Below, piece by piece: positions 1 through 5,417 of a DNA stretch of 5,417 nucleotides. The stretch is from Candidatus Methanoperedens sp. (GTDB lineage Archaea > Halobacteriota > Methanosarcinia > Methanosarcinales > Methanoperedenaceae), in assembly GCA_028679855.1 (NCBI GenBank), contig JAJRAP010000148.1, forward strand, positions 1 through 5,417, written 5' to 3'. Each line of letters opens with the position of its first letter. Position 1 is the stretch's first letter. The notes under the pieces were generated by a model, which saw only the letters and a program-made list of their open reading frames with translations, did no database searches and had not been told where the DNA came from. Both the position numbers and the translations under genes were made by a program.

Positions 1-76
1 GATACTCTTCTTTTGATTTCCTCTTCAGGTAATTTGCGATCAAATCGGGAAGTGTCACATTAATATTTGTTCCCAT
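1..76 (-). CDS. Partial small protein, probable ribbon-helix-helix (CopG/Arc-like) antitoxin or regulator
   Basis: Only the first 25 codons lie in the window; the gene continues past base 1. The ATG at 76-74 is four bases after the PIN gene stop and has GGTGA just upstream, so the start is well supported. The visible protein begins MGTNINVTLPDLIANYLKRK. A short beta strand with alternating residues (NINVTLP) followed by a charged amphipathic helix is the usual N-terminus of ribbon-helix-helix DNA-binding proteins, where the strand pairs in the dimer and contacts the operator. Its tight linkage to a PIN-domain gene suggests the antitoxin or autoregulator of a toxin-antitoxin pair. This is an inference from fold pattern and context; without the remaining sequence the family cannot be fixed, and another small DNA-binding protein is possible. 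Confidence 0.6.
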   Translation of the reverse strand, partial: MGTNINVTLPDLIANYLKRKSKEEY

Positions 77-80
77 ATTT

Positions 81-85
81 TCACC
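81..85 (-). promoter_or_regulatory. Shine-Dalgarno GGTGA for the small downstream gene
   Basis: On the minus strand, GGTGA is followed by four bases and then the ATG at 76-74. It matches the core of the archaeal AGGAGGTGAT ribosome binding site. It is built from the last Trp codon (TGG) and the stop codon (TGA) of the PIN gene, so translation of the two genes is probably coupled. Confidence 0.65.
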
Positions 86-548
86 ATCCTTCTATTCTTT
101 TTAAAACTTTATCAATGTCCCTTGTCCTTATGTATATTTTTTTTAAATTATTCAAAAACGTTATGCACTGATTCTTGTTAATTTTGCCTTTTCTCAATAG
201 AAATGCCGCAAATTCTGGCGTTGTATAACACTTTATATTATTTTCAGAGGCAATATTTTTTAGCAAAAGGTCATCGCTGACCACAATGCATTGTTTCCGG
301 TGCTTATAGCAGGTATTCAGTAAACTTACGTCCGTACTTGAAAGGCGTTGTTTTTTGTCATTACTTAGATCAATGCTGCCTGACTCCTTTTGCAGTATCT
401 CGACCTTGTAATTATCTATTTCAACTCCGAGTTCATTTTGGATTTCGAGTGCTACGCTTTGTATGGTAGATAGCTTCACTACCTGCAATATTTCAGATTT
501 TATTCTGAGGGTATTTATTAGAAATGTAGCATTTACAATGATTTGCAT
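81..548 (-). CDS. PIN-domain protein, probable VapC-like toxin ribonuclease
   Basis: A 155-residue protein with a PIN-domain layout; PIN toxins are Mg-dependent RNases that cleave tRNA, rRNA or mRNA. The visible pattern is strand 1 with IIVNATFLI (residues 3-11), an acidic position in ALEIQNEL (Glu35), LSSTDVSLL with Asp73, and IVVSDDLLL with Asp92/Asp93, followed by a helical tail. The first catalytic position, usually Asp, is Asn6 here. From memory, DUF3368-type PIN proteins often have Asn at this place, and the C-terminal layout also resembles that group. I chose the ATG at 548 because PIN domains normally start two to five residues before strand 1 and because TATA-like sequences would put the transcript start near or after the upstream ATG at 566, which gives 161 residues. 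Neither start has a clear ribosome binding site. The gene is AT-rich compared with proS, consistent with an accessory or transferred module. A non-toxin PIN nuclease cannot be excluded. Confidence 0.7.
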   Translation of the reverse strand: MQIIVNATFLINTLRIKSEILQVVKLSTIQSVALEIQNELGVEIDNYKVEILQKESGSIDLSNDKKQRLSSTDVSLLNTCYKHRKQCIVVSDDLLLKNIASENNIKCYTTPEFAAFLLRKGKINKNQCITFLNNLKKIYIRTRDIDKVLKRIEGW

Positions 549-566
549 AAATTGTGTAATTTGCAT

Positions 567-588
567 ATATTATATGGAAATATTTAAA
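567..588 (-). promoter_or_regulatory. Probable TATA-box promoter of the PIN gene
   Basis: On the minus strand TTTAAATA lies at 588-581, and a second AT run (ATATAATATA) lies at about 576-567. Archaeal transcription usually starts about 25 bases beyond the TATA box. That predicts a start near 558 for the first element or near 547 for the second, giving a very short leader or a leaderless message beginning at the ATG at 548. The region is AT-rich overall, so a chance match is possible. Confidence 0.4.
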
Positions 589-602
589 TCTATGGTACTG
601 TA

Positions 603-681
603 AAGAAGGCCAAAAACACAAAAGAATATACAGGATAACAGGATGCACAGGATTAATATTCAAATCCTGTCGATCCTGTTA
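603..681 (-). terminator. Hairpin plus T-rich tract at the end of proS, probable terminator
   Basis: Reading the minus strand, a 19-base arm (681-663) faces a complementary arm (654-636) across an 8-base loop. The arms pair at 17 of 19 positions; the two mismatches are adjacent and central. The sequence after the hairpin, about 629-603, is rich in T (runs of 4 and 5 T broken by G and C), which fits archaeal transcript ends. The proS stop codon TAA (681-679) opens the first arm, so a terminating ribosome would cover part of the stem. It separates the proS transcript from the PIN module. The hairpin is seen directly; terminator function is inferred. Confidence 0.5.
630..679. repeat. Five-copy ACAGGAT heptamer repeat arranged as an inverted repeat
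   Basis: ACAGGAT occurs at 630-636, 638-644 and 647-653, and its reverse complement ATCCTGT at 664-670 and 673-679. The copies are spaced 8 or 9 bases apart, giving three direct copies facing two inverted ones around a short AT loop. I recall similar AACAGGAT/ATCCTGTTA runs as dispersed intergenic repeats in many archaeal and bacterial genomes, but cannot confirm it here. The spacing is too short and the units too small for a CRISPR array. Confidence 0.75.
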
Positions 682-2124
682 ATACGTCTTAGCCATTATT
701 GCCATATCTTCCGTTTCCCTTCGGCAGACAGGGCACTTTCCAGAGCCCCGACCCAGGTCTCCCTCAGGGACACCGAGTATCCCGGCACCCACTGCTTCTT
801 CCATAGCAAGTCCGCATTCGCGTTCAAGACACCAGGGTATCCTTGCGATGCCTGTCGTGATCCTTTCCTTTACTTCTTCAAGTGTATCACAGTAGATTAT
901 TCGTTCATTCAGCGAGTTCGAAGCTTTTTCAAACAGGCTTTTGTGGACAGCTTCAAAGCGCTTTCTTACCTCTTCCACGATATTAGCCAGAGGAGCTGTT
1001 TCCTTGCTCCCGTTATCCCTTCTGACAATAGTTGCCACATTGTTCTTCAAGTCCCGCGGACCTATCTCCACGCGCACAGGCACGCCTTTCATTTCCCACC
1101 TGTAATACTTGGCTCCGGGGCGCTCATCACTTGTGTCAAGAGCAACACGAATTCCATCTTTTTTCAGCAGTTCTGCAACATCGCTGCATGCTTTTATTAT
1201 GTCCCCGCTATTTCCGAATATTATCGGGATGACTGCCACCTGGACCGGCGCCACTTCAGGAGGGAACACAAGACCCTTATCATCACCGTGAACGGATATG
1301 AGGGCTGCAATGCTGCGCTCTGAGATGCCGTAGCAGGTCTGGTAGGCATAAACCTGCTCGCCGTTCAGGTCTTCGTATTTTATATCGAATGTCTTTGCAA
1401 AGTTACTCCCGAGATGATGAGCAGTGCCTATCTGCAGCGTCTTGCCATCAGGCATCAGCGTATCCACAGCCATCGTGTAATCCGCGCCGGGGAACTTATC
1501 CCAGTCCGGACGCTTTGAGACTATCGTTGGTATTGCAAGCCGCCTGTAGAACTCCTGGTAAATGCAAGTGGCTTCCTTCACCTGCTGTGCAGCTTCATCC
1601 CAGGTAGCGTGGACCGTGTGCGCCTCTTTGAACGAGGTTATCTCACGAAGACGGATAAGGGGGCGGGTGTGTTTTGTTTCATACCTGAAGGTATTCACTA
1701 TCTGGTATATCCTGATGGGCAGGTCGGCATGTGAGCGCACCCAGACCTTATACATAGGATAAATAGCAGTTTCGGATGTCGGTCGCATCGCGAGCTTGAC
1801 GTCAAGCTCATTCTTGCCGCCATGGGTGACCCAGTACACTTCATTCTCGAAGCCTTTTATATGCTCAGCTTCCTTCATGAACTCTGTCTCAGGAATAAGC
1901 AAAGGAAAAAGCGCTTCCTGGTGGTCTTTATCAAGCAGTTCGCGGATGATGGCATAGGTTCGCTTCCGCACATCAAAGCCGAAGGGGAACCAGACATACA
2001 GCCCCTTTACAGGGTAGCGCACGTCCATTATTTCTCCTATCAGGAGAAGTTCATTATACCATTCGCTGAAGTTTGATTTTGATGGAAGTGCTGATTTTTT
2101 TTCTTCTGTTTGCTTTTCTGCCAT
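679..2124 (-). CDS. proS: Prolyl-tRNA synthetase, archaeal/eukaryal type
   Basis: A cytosolic class II aminoacyl-tRNA synthetase that activates proline with ATP and loads it onto tRNA-Pro. In the 481-residue protein, motif 1 lies in the region ending [11 protein letters not shown] (about 37-55), the proline-site loop [12 protein letters not shown] at 114-125, motif 2 [16 protein letters not shown] at 146-161, and motif 3 [10 protein letters not shown] at 266-275. The anticodon-binding domain covers about 290-390, and a C-terminal zinc module has Cys432, Cys437, Cys464 and Cys467. There is no large editing insert between motifs 2 and 3, as in archaeal and eukaryotic enzymes. It ends in Tyr481; a C-terminal tyrosine is a known trait of this subfamily. 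The length is normal and the frame intact. I prefer the ATG at 2124, five bases after GGTGA; a GTG start at 2136 would add four residues and overlap uppS. It is coupled to uppS upstream, and its stop codon lies within the hairpin repeat. Confidence 0.97.
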   Translation of the reverse strand: MAEKQTEEKKSALPSKSNFSEWYNELLLIGEIMDVRYPVKGLYVWFPFGFDVRKRTYAIIRELLDKDHQEALFPLLIPETEFMKEAEHIKGFENEVYWVTHGGKNELDVKLAMRPTSETAIYPMYKVWVRSHADLPIRIYQIVNTFRYETKHTRPLIRLREITSFKEAHTVHATWDEAAQQVKEATCIYQEFYRRLAIPTIVSKRPDWDKFPGADYTMAVDTLMPDGKTLQIGTAHHLGSNFAKTFDIKYEDLNGEQVYAYQTCYGISERSIAALISVHGDDKGLVFPPEVAPVQVAVIPIIFGNSGDIIKACSDVAELLKKDGIRVALDTSDERPGAKYYRWEMKGVPVRVEIGPRDLKNNVATIVRRDNGSKETAPLANIVEEVRKRFEAVHKSLFEKASNSLNERIIYCDTLEEVKERITTGIARIPWCLERECGLAMEEAVGAGILGVPEGDLGRGSGKCPVCRRETEDMAIMAKTY

Positions 2125-2129
2125 GAAGG

Positions 2130-2134
2130 TCACC
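2130..2134 (-). promoter_or_regulatory. Shine-Dalgarno GGTGA of proS, overlapping the uppS stop codon
   Basis: GGTGA on the minus strand sits five bases before the proS ATG at 2124-2122. It includes the uppS stop codon TGA (2132-2130) and part of its last Trp codon (TGG). This fixes the ATG as the likely proS start over the GTG at 2136, and implies that ribosomes finishing uppS can restart on proS. Confidence 0.75.
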
Positions 2135-3074
2135 ACTTGATCATGTTGTACATTATCGGGTTGCGGTGTGTCAGTTCATGCATTATTTTTACTAACTCTT
2201 TTTTAGGGACGTTGATGGATCTCTGTGAGATCCGGTAAACATCCTCTACCTCGACCTTCCCGTAATAGCTCAGCAGTTTCACTATCCTCATGACGGTATT
2301 TTTTTGCCTCTCGTGCTCCCGGGTCTGGTATGTGCGTATGGCTCGCAACAGGTCAATTCTACGGAACTCCGGCCAGAACGGTGCGCAAAAGTAAGCTGCG
2401 CATTCATTCCCGTTCGCCTGCCAGGGGAGGAAATTGGATATTCTCTCATCGCCTCCTGTCCTGATAATGAGATCGACGCATGGAATTGAACCGCCTGATG
2501 GATACATATTCTTAGAGATAGTATCCTCATTGATATCCTTAAGGGAAAGCCTGCCATTTCTAATTTTTCGCGCCATGGCTTGCGTCGCGTCCACGAGTTC
2601 CTGTCTTCCCCCATAAGCCAGCGCCACGTTGAGATATACACCGTCGTAATTTTTTGTGATATCCTGCGCCCGTCTTGCCGCGGACTGCAGATTGGGGGGA
2701 AGTATGTCGATATTTCCTATCACCCGAACTCTCATCCTGCGCCTGTGGGTGCGCTCGTCACTGCATATTTTGTCAAACTTTATCCCGATAAGGTCAAAAA
2801 GCTGGTTTTTCTCGTCGTCAGTCCTTTCAAAGTTCTCTGTTGAAAAAGCATAAACAGTAAGCTGTTTTATGCCGAGATCAAAGCTCCAGTCAAGAACCTT
2901 TTCAGTAGAATCTGCCCCTTTGAGGTGACCATAATAATATGAAAGACCTTGTTTTTTTGCAAAGCGCCTGTTGCCATCCATTATTATCGCAACATGCGAT
3001 GGGATAGGATTGCCTCTTATTTCACTGGCAAGCAATTCTTCATATCCACCATATAAAATCCCTGTTATATTCAA
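2130..3074 (-). CDS. uppS: cis-Prenyltransferase (polyprenyl diphosphate synthase, UppS family)
   Basis: It adds isopentenyl diphosphate units in cis to an allylic primer, making the long polyprenyl diphosphate that becomes the dolichol-type carrier for protein N-glycosylation in archaea. In the 314 residues, [17 protein letters not shown] (27-43) carries the catalytic Asp33, followed by GHLKGA (49-54), [13 protein letters not shown] (76-88), [16 protein letters not shown] (148-163) and [19 protein letters not shown] (201-219). The stretch [17 protein letters not shown] (221-237) has two more residues after WQ than typical bacterial enzymes, a pattern I recall from euryarchaeal homologues. 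About 55 residues follow the core, so the protein is longer than the roughly 250 of bacterial UppS. The start appears to be TTG at 3074, because the frame has no ATG before the catalytic Asp region except the Met of the motif itself; AGTGAT lies three bases upstream. It is coupled to proS downstream. Product chain length cannot be read from sequence. Confidence 0.94.
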   Translation of the reverse strand: MNITGILYGGYEELLASEIRGNPIPSHVAIIMDGNRRFAKKQGLSYYYGHLKGADSTEKVLDWSFDLGIKQLTVYAFSTENFERTDDEKNQLFDLIGIKFDKICSDERTHRRRMRVRVIGNIDILPPNLQSAARRAQDITKNYDGVYLNVALAYGGRQELVDATQAMARKIRNGRLSLKDINEDTISKNMYPSGGSIPCVDLIIRTGGDERISNFLPWQANGNECAAYFCAPFWPEFRRIDLLRAIRTYQTREHERQKNTVMRIVKLLSYYGKVEVEDVYRISQRSINVPKKELVKIMHELTHRNPIMYNMIKW

Positions 3075-3115
3075 TCTATCACTTAACTTATTAATTAATA
3101 AACATGTATTAAAGT
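3075..3115 (-). promoter_or_regulatory. AT-rich hel308-uppS spacer with weak ribosome binding site and TATA-like palindrome
   Basis: The 41-base gap contains a perfect 14-base palindrome, TTATTAATTAATAA, at 3088-3101. It overlaps a TATA-like TTTATTAA (3102-3095 on the minus strand). AGTGAT at 3083-3078 matches the archaeal ribosome binding site in part and stands three bases before the uppS TTG. A TATA box here would start transcription almost at the TTG, so this may instead be only a spacer in a hel308-uppS-proS transcript. No stable GC hairpin is seen. Confidence 0.35.
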
Positions 3116-5401
3116 TTACCTGAAATCTCCAAGCCTGCGCTGTTCTTCCTTCTCCTGTTTTTCTGGCTCCTTAAGAACCCTGCCTATCTGCCTCAAAACT
3201 TTCATTGCGGTCTTAGTTCCGATGATCCTTGCGATTGCATTCTGGTCAGCCGTCAGTAGCGCTTCCATACCCCTTATTCCGGCTGTGTAGAGTTTGCGCG
3301 CCCTGACCCGTCCGATGCCCCGTATCTGGATAAGCTCAAGCAGTTCAGGGCTCGCCCCATATTCAACGCGCTGTGCAAGTTCCTTTGCTTTCATGGCGCA
3401 TGAGCGTTTCTGGTCTATTCCAAGCTCTGCCATGGAATGGACAAGCCATACCGAGGTCTCAGAAAGAGACCTTATATCTCCTTCACCTATTCCGAATTTC
3501 TTGACAATATCCTCTTCTTTTATCTCATTTATCCAGTCAAGCATCACGCACGCGGTCTTGACCTCAGAAAGGAACCACTCATAGTCCTTCATGAACTGCG
3601 GCGGGATATGCACGAACTCACCGCTGTGTTCCATTATGAAATCACTTATCCATTCATAATCATTAGAACGCAGGTACAGAGGGCGCATATCCGGGGTCTT
3701 GCTTATGAGATGGAGCAGGGTAAGTTCATTATACCTGACGCCTTTTTCTTCAATTCTCTCCATTCCTTCAAGGATTATTGAGGCTGAAAGCGGGTCAATA
3801 TACAGTCTGGATACAAGTTCCCCGAGCCTGGTGGCAAAAAGACCGTTCTTTTCGATCACGAATTTTTTTTCTACAAGGAACGCGATCACTTTTTCAATGA
3901 CCGCTTTGAGGCTCCATGGTTCCTGTTGCGTTGAGTAGAAAGTCCCGCTCATGAACGAAAGCAGTTCTTCCATGCTCCGGGCAAAACCTGTGGCTATCGT
4001 TGAAAGTATATGCGTGCGAAGTGCGTTCTCGCTTCCGAGCTTTGACCAGATCTTTTCAACCTTAGCAAGCACGTAATGCTGCATCAGTTCTTCAAGTTCG
4101 TCGTATGTTTTTGCGATAAGGACTGACTCACCATACGGGTCAAGGCGCGGTCGCCCAGCCCGTCCCGCCATCTGCTTGTACTCAAGCACTGGGATCGGGG
4201 TGAGGCCAAAGTTGGCATCATACCTGCGGTAGCCTTTGATTATGACCCTTCGGGCAGGAAGATTCAGCCCTGCAGCAAGGGTAGGTGTGGCAGATATGAC
4301 TTTTATAATTCCGTTACGGAATCCTTCCTCGATTAGCTTTCGCTGCTCAGAGATAAGCCCGGCATGGTGGAAAGCGCTTCCGTTCTCGATGCAAAGGGCA
4401 AGTTTTTGCGCTGTGTCAACTTCACTTGATTCCCGCACTTCGGCTGCTATGAGATTCAATTTTTCTTTTGTTTCACCTGATATCAGGGATGATATCGAAG
4501 TTCCCACGCGCGATGCCATTCCTTCGGTATTCTTTCGGCTGCTCTCAAAGATCAGGCACTGTCCGCCCTCTGCCAGGGTGTCCACGACAAGGGATATGGC
4601 AGCGTCCCTGGATCTTTCTTTGATTTCCCTCTGGCTGTGGTCACTGAAATTTATTGCATTCCCGAATATTACACCTTCTTTCAATATTATGGGGCGCCAC
4701 TCGCTCACCACCAGTGAAGCATCCAGCCATTTTGCTATCTCATCAGCATTGCCAATGGTAGCTGAAAGGGCGATTATCTGCATCCCTGGATTTATCTGCC
4801 GCAGCTTTGCAAGAACTATCTCAAGCGTGGGTCCGCGGTCGGGTGAGTCGATAAGGTGTACCTCATCCGCAACCACGACCGTGACCTCTTCCATCCAGCG
4901 GCTCCTGTTGCGAAGAAGTGAGTCCACTTTTTCTGAGGTTGCAACGATGATGTCGAATTGCCCGAGCCAGTCATCGCGGGAGTCAAAGTCTCCTGTCGCT
5001 ATGCCTGTGGACACTCCGCGCCCACTGCTTTTTATTATGGTCTCAAATGTGCGGAAACGGTCGTATTTTTCGGATGCAAGGGCGCGAAGCGGGACGATGT
5101 AAAGGGCTTTTCCGGGGTTGGTCTCGTTCATTATAGATTTCAGCATGACGAATTCCGCCAGCAGGGTTTTTCCTGAGGCTGTGGGGATGGCAGCAACGAT
5201 GTTTTTATTTTCGAGAAGACCGGCTTTGATGGCGTCAGACTGGGGGGGGTAGAGTTCTGTGATGTTTGAATTATGATAAAAAATTTTTATAGGATTTGCA
5301 AGGTTGAGGTCTTGTATGTTTATGCTATTATCAATATGATGGACTTGATTAATTTTATTAGCACTAATAAATTCAACTTCTCTATTATATATATTTTTCA
5401 A
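3116..5401 (-). CDS. hel308: Hel308 (Hjm) ATP-dependent DNA helicase
   Basis: A superfamily 2, Ski2-like 3'-5' DNA helicase that acts on stalled or branched replication forks. Counting from the TTG at 5401 (761 residues): Q motif ELYPPQ (49-54), Walker A AIPTASGKT (71-79), motif Ia PLRALASEKY (104-113), DEVH box (179-182), motif III LSATIGNADEIAKWL (212-226), motif IV CLIFESSRKN (282-291), FHHAGL (344-349), motif V ATPTLAAGLNLPAR (371-384) and motif VI QMAGRAGRPRLD (410-421). A winged-helix region follows (about 430-510), then a ratchet domain (about 540-650) and a helix-hairpin-helix IQIRGIGRVRARKLY (691-705). The tail ends QRRLGDFR, which resembles a PCNA-binding motif. The frame is intact. 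The start is uncertain: family homologues begin near residue 27, where this gene has ATA (5323-5321); the only usual start codon upstream is the TTG at 5401, and the frame stays open to the window edge. The first 45 or so codons are unusually AT-rich, like non-coding DNA. Confidence 0.95.
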   Translation of the reverse strand: MKNIYNREVEFISANKINQVHHIDNSINIQDLNLANPIKIFYHNSNITELYPPQSDAIKAGLLENKNIVAAIPTASGKTLLAEFVMLKSIMNETNPGKALYIVPLRALASEKYDRFRTFETIIKSSGRGVSTGIATGDFDSRDDWLGQFDIIVATSEKVDSLLRNRSRWMEEVTVVVADEVHLIDSPDRGPTLEIVLAKLRQINPGMQIIALSATIGNADEIAKWLDASLVVSEWRPIILKEGVIFGNAINFSDHSQREIKERSRDAAISLVVDTLAEGGQCLIFESSRKNTEGMASRVGTSISSLISGETKEKLNLIAAEVRESSEVDTAQKLALCIENGSAFHHAGLISEQRKLIEEGFRNGIIKVISATPTLAAGLNLPARRVIIKGYRRYDANFGLTPIPVLEYKQMAGRAGRPRLDPYGESVLIAKTYDELEELMQHYVLAKVEKIWSKLGSENALRTHILSTIATGFARSMEELLSFMSGTFYSTQQEPWSLKAVIEKVIAFLVEKKFVIEKNGLFATRLGELVSRLYIDPLSASIILEGMERIEEKGVRYNELTLLHLISKTPDMRPLYLRSNDYEWISDFIMEHSGEFVHIPPQFMKDYEWFLSEVKTACVMLDWINEIKEEDIVKKFGIGEGDIRSLSETSVWLVHSMAELGIDQKRSCAMKAKELAQRVEYGASPELLELIQIRGIGRVRARKLYTAGIRGMEALLTADQNAIARIIGTKTAMKVLRQIGRVLKEPEKQEKEEQRRLGDFR
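5354..5371. promoter_or_regulatory. Operator-like 18-base palindrome near the predicted hel308 transcript start
   Basis: TTTATTAG and CTAATAAA form perfect 8-base arms around a 2-base centre (CA on the plus strand). The element lies about 25 bases beyond the TATA-like sequence at 5384-5396, roughly where transcription toward hel308 would begin. That position suits a repressor site. The AT-rich context makes chance symmetry possible, and if the TTG start at 5401 is used these bases are coding. Confidence 0.35.
5384..5396 (-). promoter_or_regulatory. TATA-box candidate for hel308
   Basis: The minus strand reads AAATATATATAAT, close to archaeal TATA boxes. Transcription would be expected to start near 5365, leaving a leader of about 40 bases before the family-typical start position at 5323 and excluding the TTG at 5401. 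The core is nearly symmetric, so it could also serve a divergent plus-strand gene beyond the right edge. Confidence 0.4.
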
Positions 5402-5417
5402 TGGTGGTTCTTTTACA

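Noticed and set aside
549..678. tRNA or small RNA gene in the gap between the PIN gene and proS
   Set aside because: No cloverleaf or GC-rich RNA core is visible; the gap is accounted for by the hairpin repeat, a T-rich tract and a TATA-like promoter.
630..681. CRISPR array
   Set aside because: The units are seven bases with one- or two-base gaps and include inverted copies; there are no spacers of CRISPR length.
643..1323. Long plus-strand open frame opposite proS
   Set aside because: It lies antisense to the well-supported 3' part of proS, starts inside the hairpin repeat, and its translation shows no recognisable domain.
2122..2136. GTG at 2136 as the proS start
   Set aside because: It would place the GGTGA inside the coding region with no ribosome binding site of its own; the ATG at 2124 has ideal spacing to GGTGA.
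2400..2475. The two-residue-longer loop in UppS after LPWQ as a novel insertion
   Set aside because: From memory, euryarchaeal homologues share NGNE...YFC..(F/Y)WPEF here, so it is a lineage trait, not an oddity of this gene.
2288..2641. Minus-strand frame of 117 codons inside uppS
   Set aside because: It overlaps conserved uppS motifs in another frame and resembles no known protein.
4236..5102. 288-codon plus-strand open frame opposite hel308
   Set aside because: It is antisense to the conserved helicase core. Codon bias of the real gene commonly leaves such frames open, and the product, rich in Ser, Arg and Ile, looks like a shadow.
5242..5249. Run of eight G (eight C in the hel308 coding strand) as a possible frameshift or phase-variable site
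   Set aside because: The tract encodes Pro-Pro of the YPPQ motif, and recognisable Hel308 sequence lies in the same frame on both sides, so no frameshift is present. It remains a site where sequencing errors would be likely.

Overview
The window reads as chromosomal DNA of an archaeon, most likely a methanogen-related euryarchaeote (Methanosarcinales or ANME-2d type). This placement is an inference from gene content and remembered family resemblance, not from a search. The supporting signs are a Hel308 DNA helicase, an archaeal/eukaryal-type prolyl-tRNA synthetase with a four-cysteine zinc site and no bacterial editing insert, a cis-prenyltransferase with an archaeal-looking C-terminal half, GGTGA-type ribosome binding sites, and TATA-box-like promoters.

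All convincing genes lie on the minus strand, so transcription runs right to left. From the right: hel308 (3116 to about 5401) encodes a repair helicase. Its reading frame is still open at the window edge and its start is ambiguous. After 41 AT-rich bases comes uppS (2130-3074), which appears to begin with TTG. proS (679-2124) follows and is translationally coupled to uppS, because the uppS stop codon lies inside the proS Shine-Dalgarno. The proS stop codon sits in one arm of a long hairpin made of five ACAGGAT/ATCCTGT heptamers. A T-rich tract follows, which makes a plausible terminator. uppS and proS are almost certainly co-transcribed, and hel308 may be the head of the same transcript.

Beyond the hairpin, the left end (about 1-600) is clearly more AT-rich and looks like an accessory module with its own TATA-like promoter. 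It holds a PIN-domain protein (81-548) and, four bases downstream, the first 25 codons of what looks like a ribbon-helix-helix protein. Together they look like a toxin-antitoxin pair in toxin-first order.

The three large genes are ordinary housekeeping or repair functions: DNA replication/repair, polyprenyl carrier lipid synthesis for glycosylation, and tRNA-Pro charging. I do not see an evident new system. The points most worth a second look are the missing start codon of hel308 (ATA where the family would have ATG), the hairpin repeat fused to the proS stop codon, the reuse of Trp-stop (TGG TGA) as a Shine-Dalgarno at both coupled junctions, and the toxin-first PIN module.
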